From: Fasciolopsis buskii
Lineage: Eukaryota > Platyhelminthes > Trematoda > Plagiorchiida > Fasciolidae
Assembly (NCBI GenBank): GCA_008360955.1
Contig: LUCM01009854.1
Span: 140,206-204,205, forward strand
Direction: 5' to 3'
DNA: 64,000 nt
This document shows positions 52,148 through 62,399 of the stretch, piece after piece. Position 1 is the stretch's first letter. The number at the start of each line of letters is the position of its first letter. The notes beneath the pieces are model-generated. The model ran no database searches and had not been told where the DNA came from. It saw nothing but the letters and a program-made list of their open reading frames with translations. The translations under genes were made by a program, and so were the position numbers.

Positions 52148-53735
52148 TATTTTAATGCACAAGTTCGAGAATTCACTTTGTCGGAAGCTTGTTCATGTGG
52201 GCGCTGCACCTTTCCTGCTCAGCGAATAGATAACAGGGAAAGACTTCTCCAATTCTGAGCGGACAAGCACGTATTGGTGTCTAGAACGAATTTCCGACAC
52301 AACTCGCGTCGCACAACGACATGGCGCTCTGACTCCCCAGGTAGTCTGAGTCAAATCGACCAAATTGCAGTAAGCTAACGTTGACATGGTTCTGTCCAGA
52401 ACTGTAGATCGTACTGTACCATGCACATCGATTCGAACAATGCGTTAATTTTAATGCGATTTTCGCTGCCGTTCAACGGCCATCAAAGCAGGCCACTCAC
52501 CAGATTGGCCGTCGAACGTCAATCTGATTAGGCTGTTCGCAACAGCAATAAGCACAAACTCTTCTACGTACTGGCTACCTCGACGGGCAGTGGGATCGAA
52601 TCAAGCAGGCGATTCATTTAGCATCAGGTTTTCGCCCCCGGTCTTACATCTACCGTTCATCTAAGACACTGGATCTCGCAAGGTTCACTGGGTCTAATAG
52701 AATGCAAACGCCAGCTCTCTATCTGCAAGAAGATGGATAAGATGCGTCGCGGTTGCGACGTCAGTTGACGATAAGCCTTAAGAATGACCGTGAAAATTGG
52801 TCGGCTAAGACAGCCGAAGAGATGGAAGTAGCGGCCGCTTCAGGTAACGGTTAAAGACCGTTTAGGCTTATACGTGACACCAGCTGTCAGCGAACTTCGG
52901 TTAGTAAAGTCATGTGCTATGGAAATGGAGAGCTCATTCATAGTAGACAACAAGGGCTTGACTGTTGGGCTAAATACTTCAAGCATCAGTTTAGCTGGCT
53001 GCACGCTAACATTAATCCGACGTCTGTAGTTGCGGGTCTTTAGGAGATGTCTCTTGATCCTCCAACGACATTGGAAGTGGAGTTGAATATTCTACTTCTG
53101 AAGAGGGGGAAAGCGGCCGGTCCCGACGAACTTTCCCAATTCTTTTCAAACTGGGTAAATAAGATCTGATGAAATCACTTACCTCCTTGATCCGTTACTG
53201 GGGCGTGACTGACCGATTGTACCCATCTTCAAGAGGAGCACACGGAGTGACTGTAGTAATCCTCATAGAATTAGATTACTTCCGATTGTTAGTAATGTCT
53301 TAACGTCGTTCGGCCGATTCGCGAGACTGACCCGCGAACAGAAAGCAGGATTTCGCCCAAGTTGAGGTTCCATCGACCAGATTTTCACGTTTCGCCCAAT
53401 AAACGAAACGCGATACACACATCGCCGCCCTACTATCGTAGTCTTTTTCATCTTGCAAGGTGCTTTCTACTCAGTCGATTGGTCAGCGCTGTTCTGTGCT
53501 TTCCAACGGAGTGGTATGCCAGCGAAGATCGTGAACCTGTTAAGAGCATTGTACTTTGTATACCTATGGTCGCGTAAGGGTGTACGGTGAACTATCAAGT
53601 TCATGCGAACCGACTAGCGGCGTCCAACAAGTGTCCCCTCTCTCCATTCTTGTTCAACTTCGTCATGGACGAGGCTTTGTATTGTATTGTACAGACTTTT
53701 GCGTACAAAGATAATGTTGCATTTCAGTTATAAAA
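52148..53735 (+). mobile_element. RTE-like element, endonuclease C-terminus to RT (subfamily A)
   Basis: Continuation of the copy begun at 51045. From 52225 it reads RERLLQF, VLVSRTNFRHNSRR and SLSQIDQIAVS-RWHGSV, which are RTE endonuclease C-terminal blocks. The linker follows at 52500-53100. Then LLKRGKAAGPD-like sequence appears near 53092-53125 and decayed RT with THRRPTIVVFFILQGAF-like, LLRALY and LFNFVMDEAL blocks to about 53690. An internal deletion removes the sequence before AYKDNV (about 53700), a wrecked YADD box. Stops and frameshifts throughout. It contains the left arm of the 815-bp inverted repeat. Confidence 0.83.
52337..53151. repeat. left arm of an 815-bp near-identical inverted repeat
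   Basis: Compared block by block with the reverse complement of 56572-57386, I find one mismatch (53137, C against T). Both edges lie inside RTE sequence: flanks on each side are still homologous between the two copies but clearly diverged. Confidence 0.95.
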
Positions 53736-54104
53736 CGTGAGGGTAAAAATGGAAAAAAAGTAAATATTCACGCTCACCTTATGAAGATGTGAGAAACACA
53801 ACTCGTCGAGGAATAATCAGCGCACGTTATGATTGGTTGCTCAGGTATTCGGCTATAACACGGTCATGGTTTGTCAAAGTGCTTGCTAAATAAGGGGTAG
53901 TGCAGTTCGTACAGATATTGATTCTAGAGAGTATGGAACGGAAAGCGATTTGTGTTGAAATATGTGAGCGGCACTTTGAAAGATCGTTGTGCTGAGCACG
54001 TGTAGAATCAGACAGTATTTTTTGGGCAAATTTCTCCTTGTTTCACTGAATTTGGAAGCTGCTTTTTGAAAAATGTAAGACACGTAGGTCGAGGTGAGCA
54101 CGTG
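53736..54104. other. non-RTE insertion or unalignable stretch inside the RTE copy
   Basis: About 370 bases that do not resemble the RTE sequence expected between the YADD box and the C-terminal part. No gene or repeat recognised. Confidence 0.4.
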
Positions 54105-54310
54105 TATAACTAGGGCTCAAACGGCGCATGCTGCACTGAAGCACTTGTGGCATCGGCCTGATATTTCATTGAAATTGAGAGGCTGTGTACGGTGTCGCAG
54201 TGCGCTCAGTTCTGTTGTACGGTCGCGAGACACCGAGTATGCGGGTGGGAGTTGTTCGTCGTTTGGAGGCTTTCGTCGACGAATACACGGCTCGTGAGTG
54301 GTGAAATTCG
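54105..54310 (+). mobile_element. RTE-like C-terminal fragment (subfamily A)
   Basis: Aligns with 63745-63920 of the better copy: AALKHLWHRPDISLKLRG against AGLKHLWRRPDISLKLKG, then the GTTCTGTTG-CGGT-GCGAGAC and GTATGCG-GTGGG stretches. Probably the end of the copy that starts at 51045. Confidence 0.8.
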
Positions 54311-54479
54311 TGAGAGGCTTGTGGCAGGATTATGGCGGCGCTGCCTATTGAATGCACAATAAAATACCAAGGGAAATCCCAATCCCGTAGCCTAACTGTA
54401 ACTACACGAGCGAATCTACCACTTTGAGTTTTTATACTTTTTCCCATATAATGGACTAGCTACTTCGAATCACCTAACC

Positions 54480-55110
54480 GTTACCTGCCTCGAAAAACAG
54501 CGTACAACAAGGGAGTTGTCTTTACGCATGTGAAAAACGTTTCAACTACCTTGACCTGTTCTGGTTCAGCGCTTGTTCTGAGGACGACCCTAGGCCCAGC
54601 CTTTGAATTTCTGGGAAAATTCTTCCACCATATTCTACCAGCGCTACGAAGACGATATTCAAACACCGGAAGTCTTCGCATATCTTCTACTCTCAGTGGC
54701 CATGTTTCGGAACCGTAGGGCGATGCTTACTTCACTAACTGCTGTGTAGACTCGACCTTTGATCGACAACCGGATGTCACAGTGACATTCATGTCTCAAA
54801 TTAGCAAACGCCACCCAGGCCTTCTGTATGTGTGGAGATACTTCATTCGATATAAGACCACCAGGTGCGATCCAACTATCCAAGAAATTGAACATATTCA
54901 CCCCACCCAGCTGTACCCCTGCAAGAACAAGATTTGGCTTTGAGATACTTTAATCCTGCAACAGCTTTTTATACGAAAACGCGAAGCGCCCCTCAAGCGT
55001 ACCTACATTAAGGTTCAGACGATCGAGAAAAATTACAGCGTAATTGAATCTTAACTCATCTGCACAACATCGTCCGCATATTCTAAGTCAGACGGTTTCC
55101 TGTTTGAAAA
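54480..55110 (-). mobile_element. RTE-like RT tail fragment (subfamily B)
   Basis: Minus-strand translation gives DLEYADDVV near 55100-55060, then a frame 54901-54659 with PGGLISNEVSPHIQKAW, AFANLRH and DIRLSIKGRVYTA, then eroded C-terminal sequence. It differs from subfamily A, which has SNDGSSGLEVSMRISKA in the same place. Confidence 0.78.
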
Positions 55111-56254
55111 AAATATCACTGTCACCATTCTCATATGAAGATAAAACTATCTCCATAACCATGTCAACAACAAAGTTAAAAATAAAAGGTGGAAGGCGTC
55201 ACGCCTAAGCATTGGAACACAACAACGAAGAGTATGACGGCGAATTGTAAGGTCAATCATGAATTGTGCGTTTTATTCAGCTGGTAGAATCGTACATGGG
55301 TTGAAATGGAAAAGACAAGCGTATTGTAAATGTATAGCGTAAGAACGAAATTTAAAATCACTGGTGGTAGATAGCAACTCGCTGTCGCTCGGCTCGTTAT
55401 GACACCTGATCTGGTGTGACCCTACTTGGAACTATACCAGTTCAAGATTTAGGGTCATGGTTTCCGGTCTCTGCCCCTTCCCCTCCATGCAGTGGGCCCT
55501 AGCGGCTATGGGATGTCCCTCCCACTGCATTCATATTTCAAGCATGTAAAAAACAACACGATATTCTTCCCCCTCCTCGGAAAGGCTGTCAGTCTCAATG
55601 TCAGTGCATGGATATGTATAGAAGAAAGTTTATTCTCGAGAAATGTAAGAACAACTGACCTTCTCGTCTCTGTTTTCGCAAATTGTATGCATGAGTTTTC
55701 TGTTGTCGCGTGTCTGTGTTTGGAATTGTCGCATATAATGTTCAAGGGTATCGGTTTGCATGACCCGGCTCTGACATTTTCCTTCAACCCATTCACGGAA
55801 CGTAGGTCTGTTTTTGACGTAGTGGAGAAGATTTGTAGCTCAGGAGGCGCTTCTGATTCCGTTGTTGGAACATCGCTCGCTTGAGCCCGTCTTCCTCGCC
55901 GCTGGGTGGCTTGATACGAACATACTGTGGGTTGCGGTTGATGATTGGTTGATTTCTTCAATCAAGGAGTCAAACTTTGACGATTGGGTCATTCGTTTAA
56001 GTAACACGGGGCAGCAGCCGTTAGCCAGGTTGATGGTTGATCGCAGAGGAAAATTGAAGTACCTCATGCGGCATGCAGGTGATAGTTACGCACAGCATTG
56101 AGCGGATGGAATGCATGGCGTCAGGGATAGCTGCCTGCCATTGCGAAAATAGAAAACCTTTGGCTCTAAAGGCTAGGAAGATGCCTCTCCAAAATGTACA
56201 GTTCAGGTGTTTGACTTGGCTAATTCTTTGGAGGTTATAATAAGCTGTTTAACT
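55111..56254. other. unassigned stretch with overlapping frames on both strands
   Basis: A 151-codon minus frame (55961-55506) lies opposite a 130-codon plus frame (55492-55884), and a 79-codon plus frame (55862-56101) follows. I recognise none of them. Being between RTE copies, they may be repeat-derived; RRGRRAQASDVP in the minus frame has the feel of retroelement sequence, but that is an impression only. Confidence 0.25.
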
Positions 56255-57404
56255 AAAAGCCAAGCTCCTGTCTGACGATGATGAATATCTGGTCGATGGA
56301 ACCTCGACTTGGACAAAATCGTACCTGCTGCTCGCGGATATTACTCTTTTGAATCGGTGTCAACCGACGCAGCATTATCGAAGCTAACACATTAGTAACT
56401 ATCGGGATTAAGCTAGTCCCACGCTGATTGCTACAGTCATTCAATGAACTTCTTGAAGATAGGTACAATCAGCCACTCACTTCTGCCCCCCCACCCCCGA
56501 TAACCGAATACGTTCCTCGTTCCAAATATAACGAATCAAAGAGTAAATTGGTTTCATCAGATCTCCACTCCGTTTGAAAAGAATTAGGAAAGTTCGTCGG
56601 GACCGGCCGCTTTCCCCCTCTTCAGAAGTAGAATATTCAACTCCACTTCCAATGTCGTTGGAGGATCAAGAGACATCTCCTAAAGACCCGCAACTACAGA
56701 CGTCGGATTAATGTTAGCGTGCAGCCAGCTAAACTGATGCTTGAAGTATTTAGCCCAACAGTCAAGCCCTTGTTGTCTACTATGAATGAGCTCTCCATTT
56801 CCATAGCACATGACTTTACTAACCGAAGTTCGCTGACAGCTGGTGTCACGTATAAGCCTAAACGGTCTTTAACCGTTACCTGAAGCGGCCGCTACTTCCA
56901 TCTCTTCGGCTGTCTTAGCCGACCAATTTTCACGGTCATTCTTAAGGCTTATCGTCAACTGACGTCGCAACCGCGACGCATCTTATCCATCTTCTTGCAG
57001 ATAGAGAGCTGGCGTTTGCATTCTATTAGACCCAGTGAACCTTGCGAGATCCAGTGTCTTAGATGAACGGTAGATGTAAGACCGGGGGCGAAAACCTGAT
57101 GCTAAATGAATCGCCTGCTTGATTCGATCCCACTGCCCGTCGAGGTAGCCAGTACGTAGAAGAGTTTGTGCTTATTGCTGTTGCGAACAGCCTAATCAGA
57201 TTGACGTTCGACGGCCAATCTGGTGAGTGGCCTGCTTTGATGGCCGTTGAACGGCAGCGAAAATCGCATTAAAATTAACGCATTGTTCGAATCGATGTGC
57301 ATGGTACAGTACGATCTACAGTTCTGGACAGAACCATGTCAACGTTAGCTTACTGCAATTTGGTCGATTTGACTCAGACTACCTGGCGAGTTAGAGCGGC
57401 ATGT
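56255..57404 (-). mobile_element. RTE-like element, endonuclease tail to RT start (subfamily A), inverted
   Basis: Inverted relative to the 52148 copy. Minus-strand reading from 57404 gives endonuclease tail and linker sequence, then LLKRGKAAGPD-like DNA near 56625. The frame 56468-56253 then has DCSNQRGTSLIPIVTNVLAS, IMLRRLTPIQKSNIREQQ and GSIDQIF. It ends inside the RT. Its RT start is better preserved than that of the 52148 copy, although the shared 815-bp arm is almost identical. Confidence 0.85.
56572..57386. repeat. right arm of the 815-bp near-identical inverted repeat
   Basis: Pairs with 52337-53151 (coordinates of paired bases sum to 109723). The spacer between arms is 3420 bp. Confidence 0.95.
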
Positions 57405-57999
57405 CGCTTTAGTGTGGCATTTTTTCGACGTCCTTTTTTATTCCTTTCTGTTGCCTCGGTTTTAAGGAACGTAGCCATCATGCCGATTGAAAACCATTCT
57501 TTGATCTTCAGTTTTCAGTTGCTAGTCGTCGGCGCTTGCTTGAGTTGCTGCCGTTGTTGTTTCATATTTTGCTCCACGGTGATTGCCTAGTCGATTTCTA
57601 TGAATTTTATGCCTTTTAGTAGTTAACCATCGTTACCTCGTTCCATTCAGTCCTCTCCTGTACTATGCCTTTGTGGGACGATCTTCTCCTTGTTTTCCTG
57701 CACGCTGTTCGTCCTTTCAACAGCAAGATCAGCTAGCTGGTCCTTACATGAACTTTTCAACATCCTTTATAGTAGTTTGGTTAGGAATTCCACCCTGTCT
57801 ACTGTAGTCCGCTTTATGTAATTATAAACGGTAACCATAGCAGTTTCTGGACTTTCGTAGGATTATTCTGGTCAACTCAATGAATTATTTACTCTTTTGT
57901 GTTGGTAACTTCCAAAACTTATCTCTAAACTTTCCTGCAGTTATTAGTTCCCTGTTGTGCAGCTGGATTACTTTGTGAATTGTTTTCTCGTTCTTACAG
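57405..57999. other. region just upstream of ATP6V1A, ending in a splice acceptor
   Basis: No recognised repeat or frame. It ends with the pyrimidine-rich run TTGTTTTCTCGTTCTTACAG (57980-57999), a strong 3' splice site directly before the ATG at 58000. The stretch is therefore probably a 5' UTR intron or, if the mRNA is trans-spliced, outron. Confidence 0.55.
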
Positions 58000-58084
58000 A
58001 TGGAAGAGTCCTTACGGAATTTGAGACTTGAAAAAGAAGACCGTGAAAGTCAATATGGTTACGTTTACGCTGTATCAGGGCCTG
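58000..58084 (+). CDS. ATP6V1A: V-type proton ATPase catalytic subunit A, first coding exon
   Basis: Encodes the first 28 residues plus one base, ending GYVYAVSGP, the start of the N-terminal beta-barrel of V-ATPase subunit A (the animal form is GxVxxVSGPVVTA). Subunit A is the ATP-hydrolysing subunit of the cytosolic V1 sector, which drives proton pumping into lysosomes, endosomes and secretory vesicles and across some flatworm epithelia. The donor is G|GTATGT at 58084/58085. Joining to 61896 restores the conserved SGPVVTA segment, which confirms the junction. The exon begins exactly at the ATG behind the acceptor TTACAG, so any 5' UTR must come from a separate exon or a spliced leader. The residues before GYVYAV are variable among animals, and the length fits the family start. 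Neighbouring RTE copies lie in the introns. Confidence 0.93.
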
Positions 58085-58227
58085 GTATGTCCGTTGTTTA
58101 TTTTGTTGTTGTTTATTCACCTTTGTTTTTATCATGTCCCACCTACCAGCGGCGTTTACTTTATCTAAACTGCTTTCTCCCTCTCTCACTAACAACGAAA
58201 GTCGTAATTAGATAGATATGGATTATT

Positions 58228-58440
58228 ATTGCTGCCGTTTCAGTTACCTCGGTATCTGCCCTATGAATTATAGTGACACGATAGTAGAGATGAGGAGTGG
58301 TATTTCCAATGCCCTAGCGGCATACCGTAGACTGAATTATTTGTGGATTCCACGCGACATTTCGCTGAACTTGGAAGGCCACTTGTGTTTTGTCGCGGCG
58401 CCCAGTTCTTGTCATGAACGAGCAAACAGATACCAGAGTA
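58228..58440 (+). mobile_element. RTE-like RT tail fragment (subfamily A) in intron 1
   Basis: Reads FSYLGICPMNYSD, then EMRSGISNALAAYRRLNYLW and PRDISLNLEGHL, matching FTYLGSCVSNDGSS, MRISKARAAYAGLKHLW and PDISLKLKGRV of the better copy at 63680-63830. Heavily mutated; the frame stays open by chance. Confidence 0.7.
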
Positions 58441-58479
58441 AAGCAGAAAGGAGAGCCGTTGAACGGGTCTGTGGTCTAT

Positions 58480-58985
58480 GGGGTTGCGTCATGTCGGGTT
58501 CAGTGTATTTTCTGAGGATTGAGCCCCAGGGTCGAATATCTTGCACTTAACTTCTGGTTTGCTGAGAAAGTTCTCCCACTATGCTCTACCAATAGTATAA
58601 AGACATCAGTATTCAATGAAGATCTTCGCAGTCTTCAACGACCATGTTTCGGAGTTCACCTTTGTGGCACTGTAAGGTCAACCTCTAATCGATAGCCAGT
58701 TGTCACGCTGATGCTTCAAATTGGCGGGCACTAATCAATCTTTCTGCATTCACAGCGACGCTTCATCCGATGTACGATCCCCTGGTAAGATACAGCCATC
58801 CAAGTAATTGAAACTGCAAGAAAATGTTTAGGCTTCGAGCTAGTCTGGTTCTGCAGCTTCATTTTGAACTTGGAAAGTTTAAAGCACATCCGTAATATAG
58901 CCGCAATAATAATCAGGTAGTCGAGAGAAATTCGCAACATTTGTTTTCAATCAGAAGTGAAATATTGCGCACCTTGTAGGTCAAC
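58480..58985 (-). mobile_element. RTE-like RT tail fragment (subfamily B) in intron 1
   Basis: Aligns by eye with 54520-55000 in the same orientation: shared words such as CCATGTTTCGG, TCGATAG/TCGACAA-CC, TTGTCAC and ATCCAAG[TA]AATTGAA. Too decayed to translate well. Confidence 0.55.
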
Positions 58986-60083
58986 CGGTTTACCATCTGG
59001 GCAAATATAAATTTTCTGGGACTAACTTAGGGATATCCCCGTTTTGGAGGCAACTCTGACGTGCGACACTTCTCGTGGTGAGTTCGAATTGACATTAGTT
59101 GGAATCACAGACTCAGCCTCGGCTATTAATTTGCGACGATCAGAAAATAATATAAACTTCGTTGGGAAACTTTTCAACGCGACAGAATGTCGCCTTCAGT
59201 TCCAGTGAGACCGACATTGAGTCCACGAAAGGTGCTTGTGTATTATAATATCTGTTTTAAAGAAATGCAAAAGACACGCTGTCGACCGGGTGGGGAAATC
59301 GGCTTGGCTCCCTTGACTCCGTCCTTCGCCAGCGCCAGAAGACCGACGGAGAAAATACTCGCGAACAATTTTGATGGCATGCTCACCACTCTGGTTCCTG
59401 TGTGGTTTTCACACATGTATGTATCACCATTCTTGCTAGTCAGTAAAACGTATTCACATCAGTTCTTGTGTAATCAATTCTTTTCCCAATTCCGTCCTCC
59501 TATTTTTTGTTAACCATGAAGTTAGAACGTTGGCACCATCCTTGAGAAAATACGGTGATACCTTCTCTAGTCTAGATAATTTAAGTGGTTTAATAAACCT
59601 GTATCCTTGATGACTTCCATTTCCTATAGAGGACTGATATTTTCCTAGATTGCTTCATTTGGGCTCGTGAGTGGATGGCTCACTATGGCAGTGAGACAAC
59701 TGAACTGCTCCTTAATATAACTGTACCCAACATTCCGGGCGACGCTGGTGAAAGCGAATCAGTGACCAGTCGGATTCCCGTGCTTGATCTTCGTGAATTA
59801 GTGCTTATAATTGGTCGCTGCAAATTGCGACTGTTGTCGGTAGCCACGACTTTTATCATTTCTCCGCATTTCTCTATCCACCATTGTTCGGGGTTGTTTC
59901 TCAGGCTCCTGGTCGTTAAGATCTCAGGGGTTTGGACGTTTCATTACATGTGGTATCCAGAGGGACGGATCTGTGAGGTCGGAAGTACCCACCGTTTGTG
60001 AGGTTCTTATGGTCTCGGATTCAGCGTGGCTGTCGCTGCTGAGTGCAAATCTTATTTGTTCTGTTCCGAGTGCACTCTTGGAT

Positions 60084-60102
60084 NTGATGATGATGATGAT
60101 GA
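60084..60102. repeat. (TGA)n microsatellite next to a single undetermined base
   Basis: Six TGA units directly after a lone N at 60084; the repeat probably caused the ambiguous base call. Confidence 0.85.
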
Positions 60103-60109
60103 GTGACAC

Positions 60110-60560
60110 ACCTCATGATAGCAGGATACGCTCCTCGTTCCAAATATCATGAAGCAAGGAGGTAAGTGATTTCACCAGCACTTTTCCACCCAATTTGAAA
60201 AGAACTGGGGCAAGGTCGTCGGGACCGGCAGCTTTTCCTCTCTTCAGAAGCCGCATATTCGACTCCACTTCCACTTCCGTTGGGGGATCAAGTGACACCT
60301 CCCAAGGATTCACAGATCCAGACTTGGGACTGAATACGTTAGCGTATGGCCAGTTAAACTGATCCTTGAAATGCTCTGCCCAACGGTCCAGTCTTTCCTG
60401 ACTACCATGGATGAGCTCTCCATTCTAATCGCATACGACTTCACTAACCGAAGTTCGCCGCCCACCGCTGTCGCGTATAAGCTTAAACAGTCTTTGACTG
60501 TTACCTGAAGCGGACGCCACTTCCATTTCTTCGGCTACAGTGCACGGCTCTTGCTGAAAG
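60110..60560 (-). mobile_element. RTE-like linker to RT start fragment in intron 1
   Basis: The minus frame 60313-60113 reads LDPPTEVEVESNMRLLKRGK, then AAGPDDLAPVLFKLGGK and LLHDIWNEERI, the RT entry of RTE elements. Upstream on the minus strand (60540-60315) linker blocks such as ASGNSQRLFKLIRDSG and FKDQFNWPYANV are readable in turn. The copy stops abruptly against the TGA repeat. It is less eroded than the intron copies at 58.2-59.0 kb. Confidence 0.83.
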
Positions 60561-60702
60561 CTTCTCCGACGCTTGGATGACCACTATTGCTCGCAGCGGG
60601 CTCATGTGGCATACGAAGAATGAAATGTGATGTGTAAACATCAGGACTGAATGACGTAAGGAATGTATCGAAAAATCGTTGCGCCATGTATTGGTTTTAT
60701 TA

Positions 60703-60890
60703 TGAATGATATGATGTTAATAGCAGCGTTTTTGCTAGATGTAATACGTCAACGTTTCGACTACCGTGGATAGTCTTTCTTAAGGCATGTTTTATAATCA
60801 AATGACTGAGGGAACGTTCACATGCCAGCGGGTGATTAGTTGTCTCTGTGTGTTTGAATGTGTACTTTGAACTGTGGGTCGAGGCTCCGA
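60703..60890 (-). repeat. left arm of a head-to-head repeat pair in intron 1
   Basis: Reverse complement of about 61046-61228 at roughly 85-90 percent identity by eye. Both arms translate to the same string (HGSRNVDVLHL) reading away from the centre, so two copies of one element face outward from a loop of about 155 bp. The loop contains a CCCACC/GGTGGG hairpin near 61006-61022. Confidence 0.85.
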
Positions 60891-61045
60891 CAATAAGCAC
60901 CCACCCCACATGCATCAATCGGAACGACGGGGCTGAGGTTTCGGAGATATGGACAGCCCTAACATCTTTGAGAAACGAATATTCCAAAGGTCACCCTGGT
61001 TGATCCCACCGCCACGGTGGGGCGTGACGTGAAGGACAAATCTCT

Positions 61046-61228
61046 CACCCGACCCACAGTTCAAAGTACACATTCACAAATACACAAACAACTAAACATC
61101 CGTTGGCATGTGGACGTTCCTCAGGCATTTGATTGTAAAACTTGCCTTGAGAAAGACTACCCACGGTAGTCGAAATGTTGACGTATTACATCTACCAGAA
61201 ACGCTGTTATCAACATTCTGTCATAGTG
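61046..61228 (+). repeat. right arm of the head-to-head repeat pair in intron 1
   Basis: Partner of 60703-60890. It carries a perfect 7-bp hairpin GACTACC-CAC-GGTAGTC (about 61155-61171) followed by GAAATGTTGACG. From memory, a hairpin followed by a GAAACGT-like word occurs near the ends of some Penelope-like elements; that assignment is tentative. Confidence 0.85.
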
Positions 61229-61895
61229 GAAATCCGGTGTGGTTTCAAATATTAGCCATTAGAATGGAGTCTCCTGTTTGCGTTTCGTATACGCAGCATT
61301 TCGAAATTTTATGTGTTCTATCTAGGATACCTTGTAGTACTACTTTCCACTAATATTACTCGGTTTGGTCCCATACAGAGGTTACGTCCACATTGGTGAT
61401 AGGGTCTTTCTTTGGGAACCTTAACTAAAGCCTTGGACTCAGAAACCTACCTACAAGGAATTGGGTTGTTAAACCGGCCTCAAAGCACTAAACAGCAGCT
61501 CCACTTATCACTGTTCAGCCTACTGGAAGTAATAGGATTAGTCTTACTCAGTGGATTTGAGGATTTGTTTTGGTCGCAGCTCAGGCTGTTGGTTTCCAAG
61601 CTCAATGATGAGAACCCTCTGAAAATCGCTGTGCTGTTTAATGCTGTACGATATTGCTAACGAAGAACTTGGCCACGTTGTCGGTAAGGGTTACTACGGG
61701 TAGCCTTTCTCAAGACACTTTTCACTTGTTCTAGTTTATCCTTCCGTTACGTCGCTAGCTGATTCACTGAAGCGGGTTCATTTTCTTTGCTCCTATGATA
61801 AAAAAAAGTTCTCTGTAATTACTGTACTCTTAACTATCAGCTGACATCAAAGTGCTGTTATTTATCTCTGCTTTCTGTCCCTCTCTCTTCTCCAG

Positions 61896-62024
61896 TTGTT
61901 ACTGCTTCATCCATGGCTGGTTCTGCAATGTACGAGTTGGTTCGCGTGGGCCATGGTGAATTAGTAGGTGAAATCATTCGTCTGGAAGGCGACCTAGCCA
62001 CCGTTCAAGTATACGAAGATACTT
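61896..62024 (+). CDS. ATP6V1A: V-type proton ATPase catalytic subunit A, second coding exon
   Basis: Adds 129 bases. Together with the first exon it reads [19 protein letters not shown], then [17 protein letters not shown] and [10 protein letters not shown], near-identical to the N-terminal domain of animal V-ATPase subunit A (residues about 27-71 here). The acceptor is TTCTCCAG at 61888-61895 and the donor T|GTATCC at 62024/62025. The exon ends with the first base of a serine codon, so the next exon should begin C-x-G-G to give the conserved S-G. Nucleotide-binding and bulk domains lie beyond the window. No frameshift or premature stop is seen, so the gene looks functional. The start of the domain is complete, but the gene is cut by the window edge. 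Confidence 0.95.
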
Positions 62025-62399
62025 GTATCCTTTTTCATGGAAATACGTGCCAGTGAATTTCTCAAACTTCCGTTTCACTTGATATTCATCTTTTCAGTTC
62101 ACCCACATAAATGGCGAAGAACGCTTTTTCGGCAGGTGTAGCTATTCACGAGGGGAAGCTCAAGTTTTACTGTGAACACATCATGGTCGTAATTCAGTAT
62201 GCAATTCTACTCCTTTCTATGGCTTAACAAGATGAACGACACCAGAGTAATATCCAAGGGCTCATTGACTATCCAAATTCGTAGGAAGTTAGAGTTATGG
62301 GATTTCAGTTGTAGAACCATAAAGTTTCCCTAAGCCAGGCGCGGTAACGAGGGCAGCAACGGTTGTGTTGTGTCCGCCGTCGGCGGATGGGTTCGAACT

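Larger units (their letters stand above)
58085..61895 (+). other. ATP6V1A: ATP6V1A intron 1 (3811 bp)
   Basis: GTATGT donor to TTCTCCAG acceptor. The intron is filled with RTE fragments in both orientations and a head-to-head inverted repeat (listed separately). The stretches 58986-60080 and 61229-61880 hold nothing I recognise; a 108-codon plus frame at 59675-60001 is probably chance. Confidence 0.9.

Noticed and set aside
51431..52209. Two minus frames of 243 and 247 codons
   Set aside because: They are almost entirely undetermined bases of the assembly gap, flanked by minisatellite.
59675..60001. 108-codon plus frame in ATP6V1A intron 1 as an alternative exon
   Set aside because: No similarity to V-ATPase subunit A, and joining 58084 to 61896 already restores the conserved sequence exactly.
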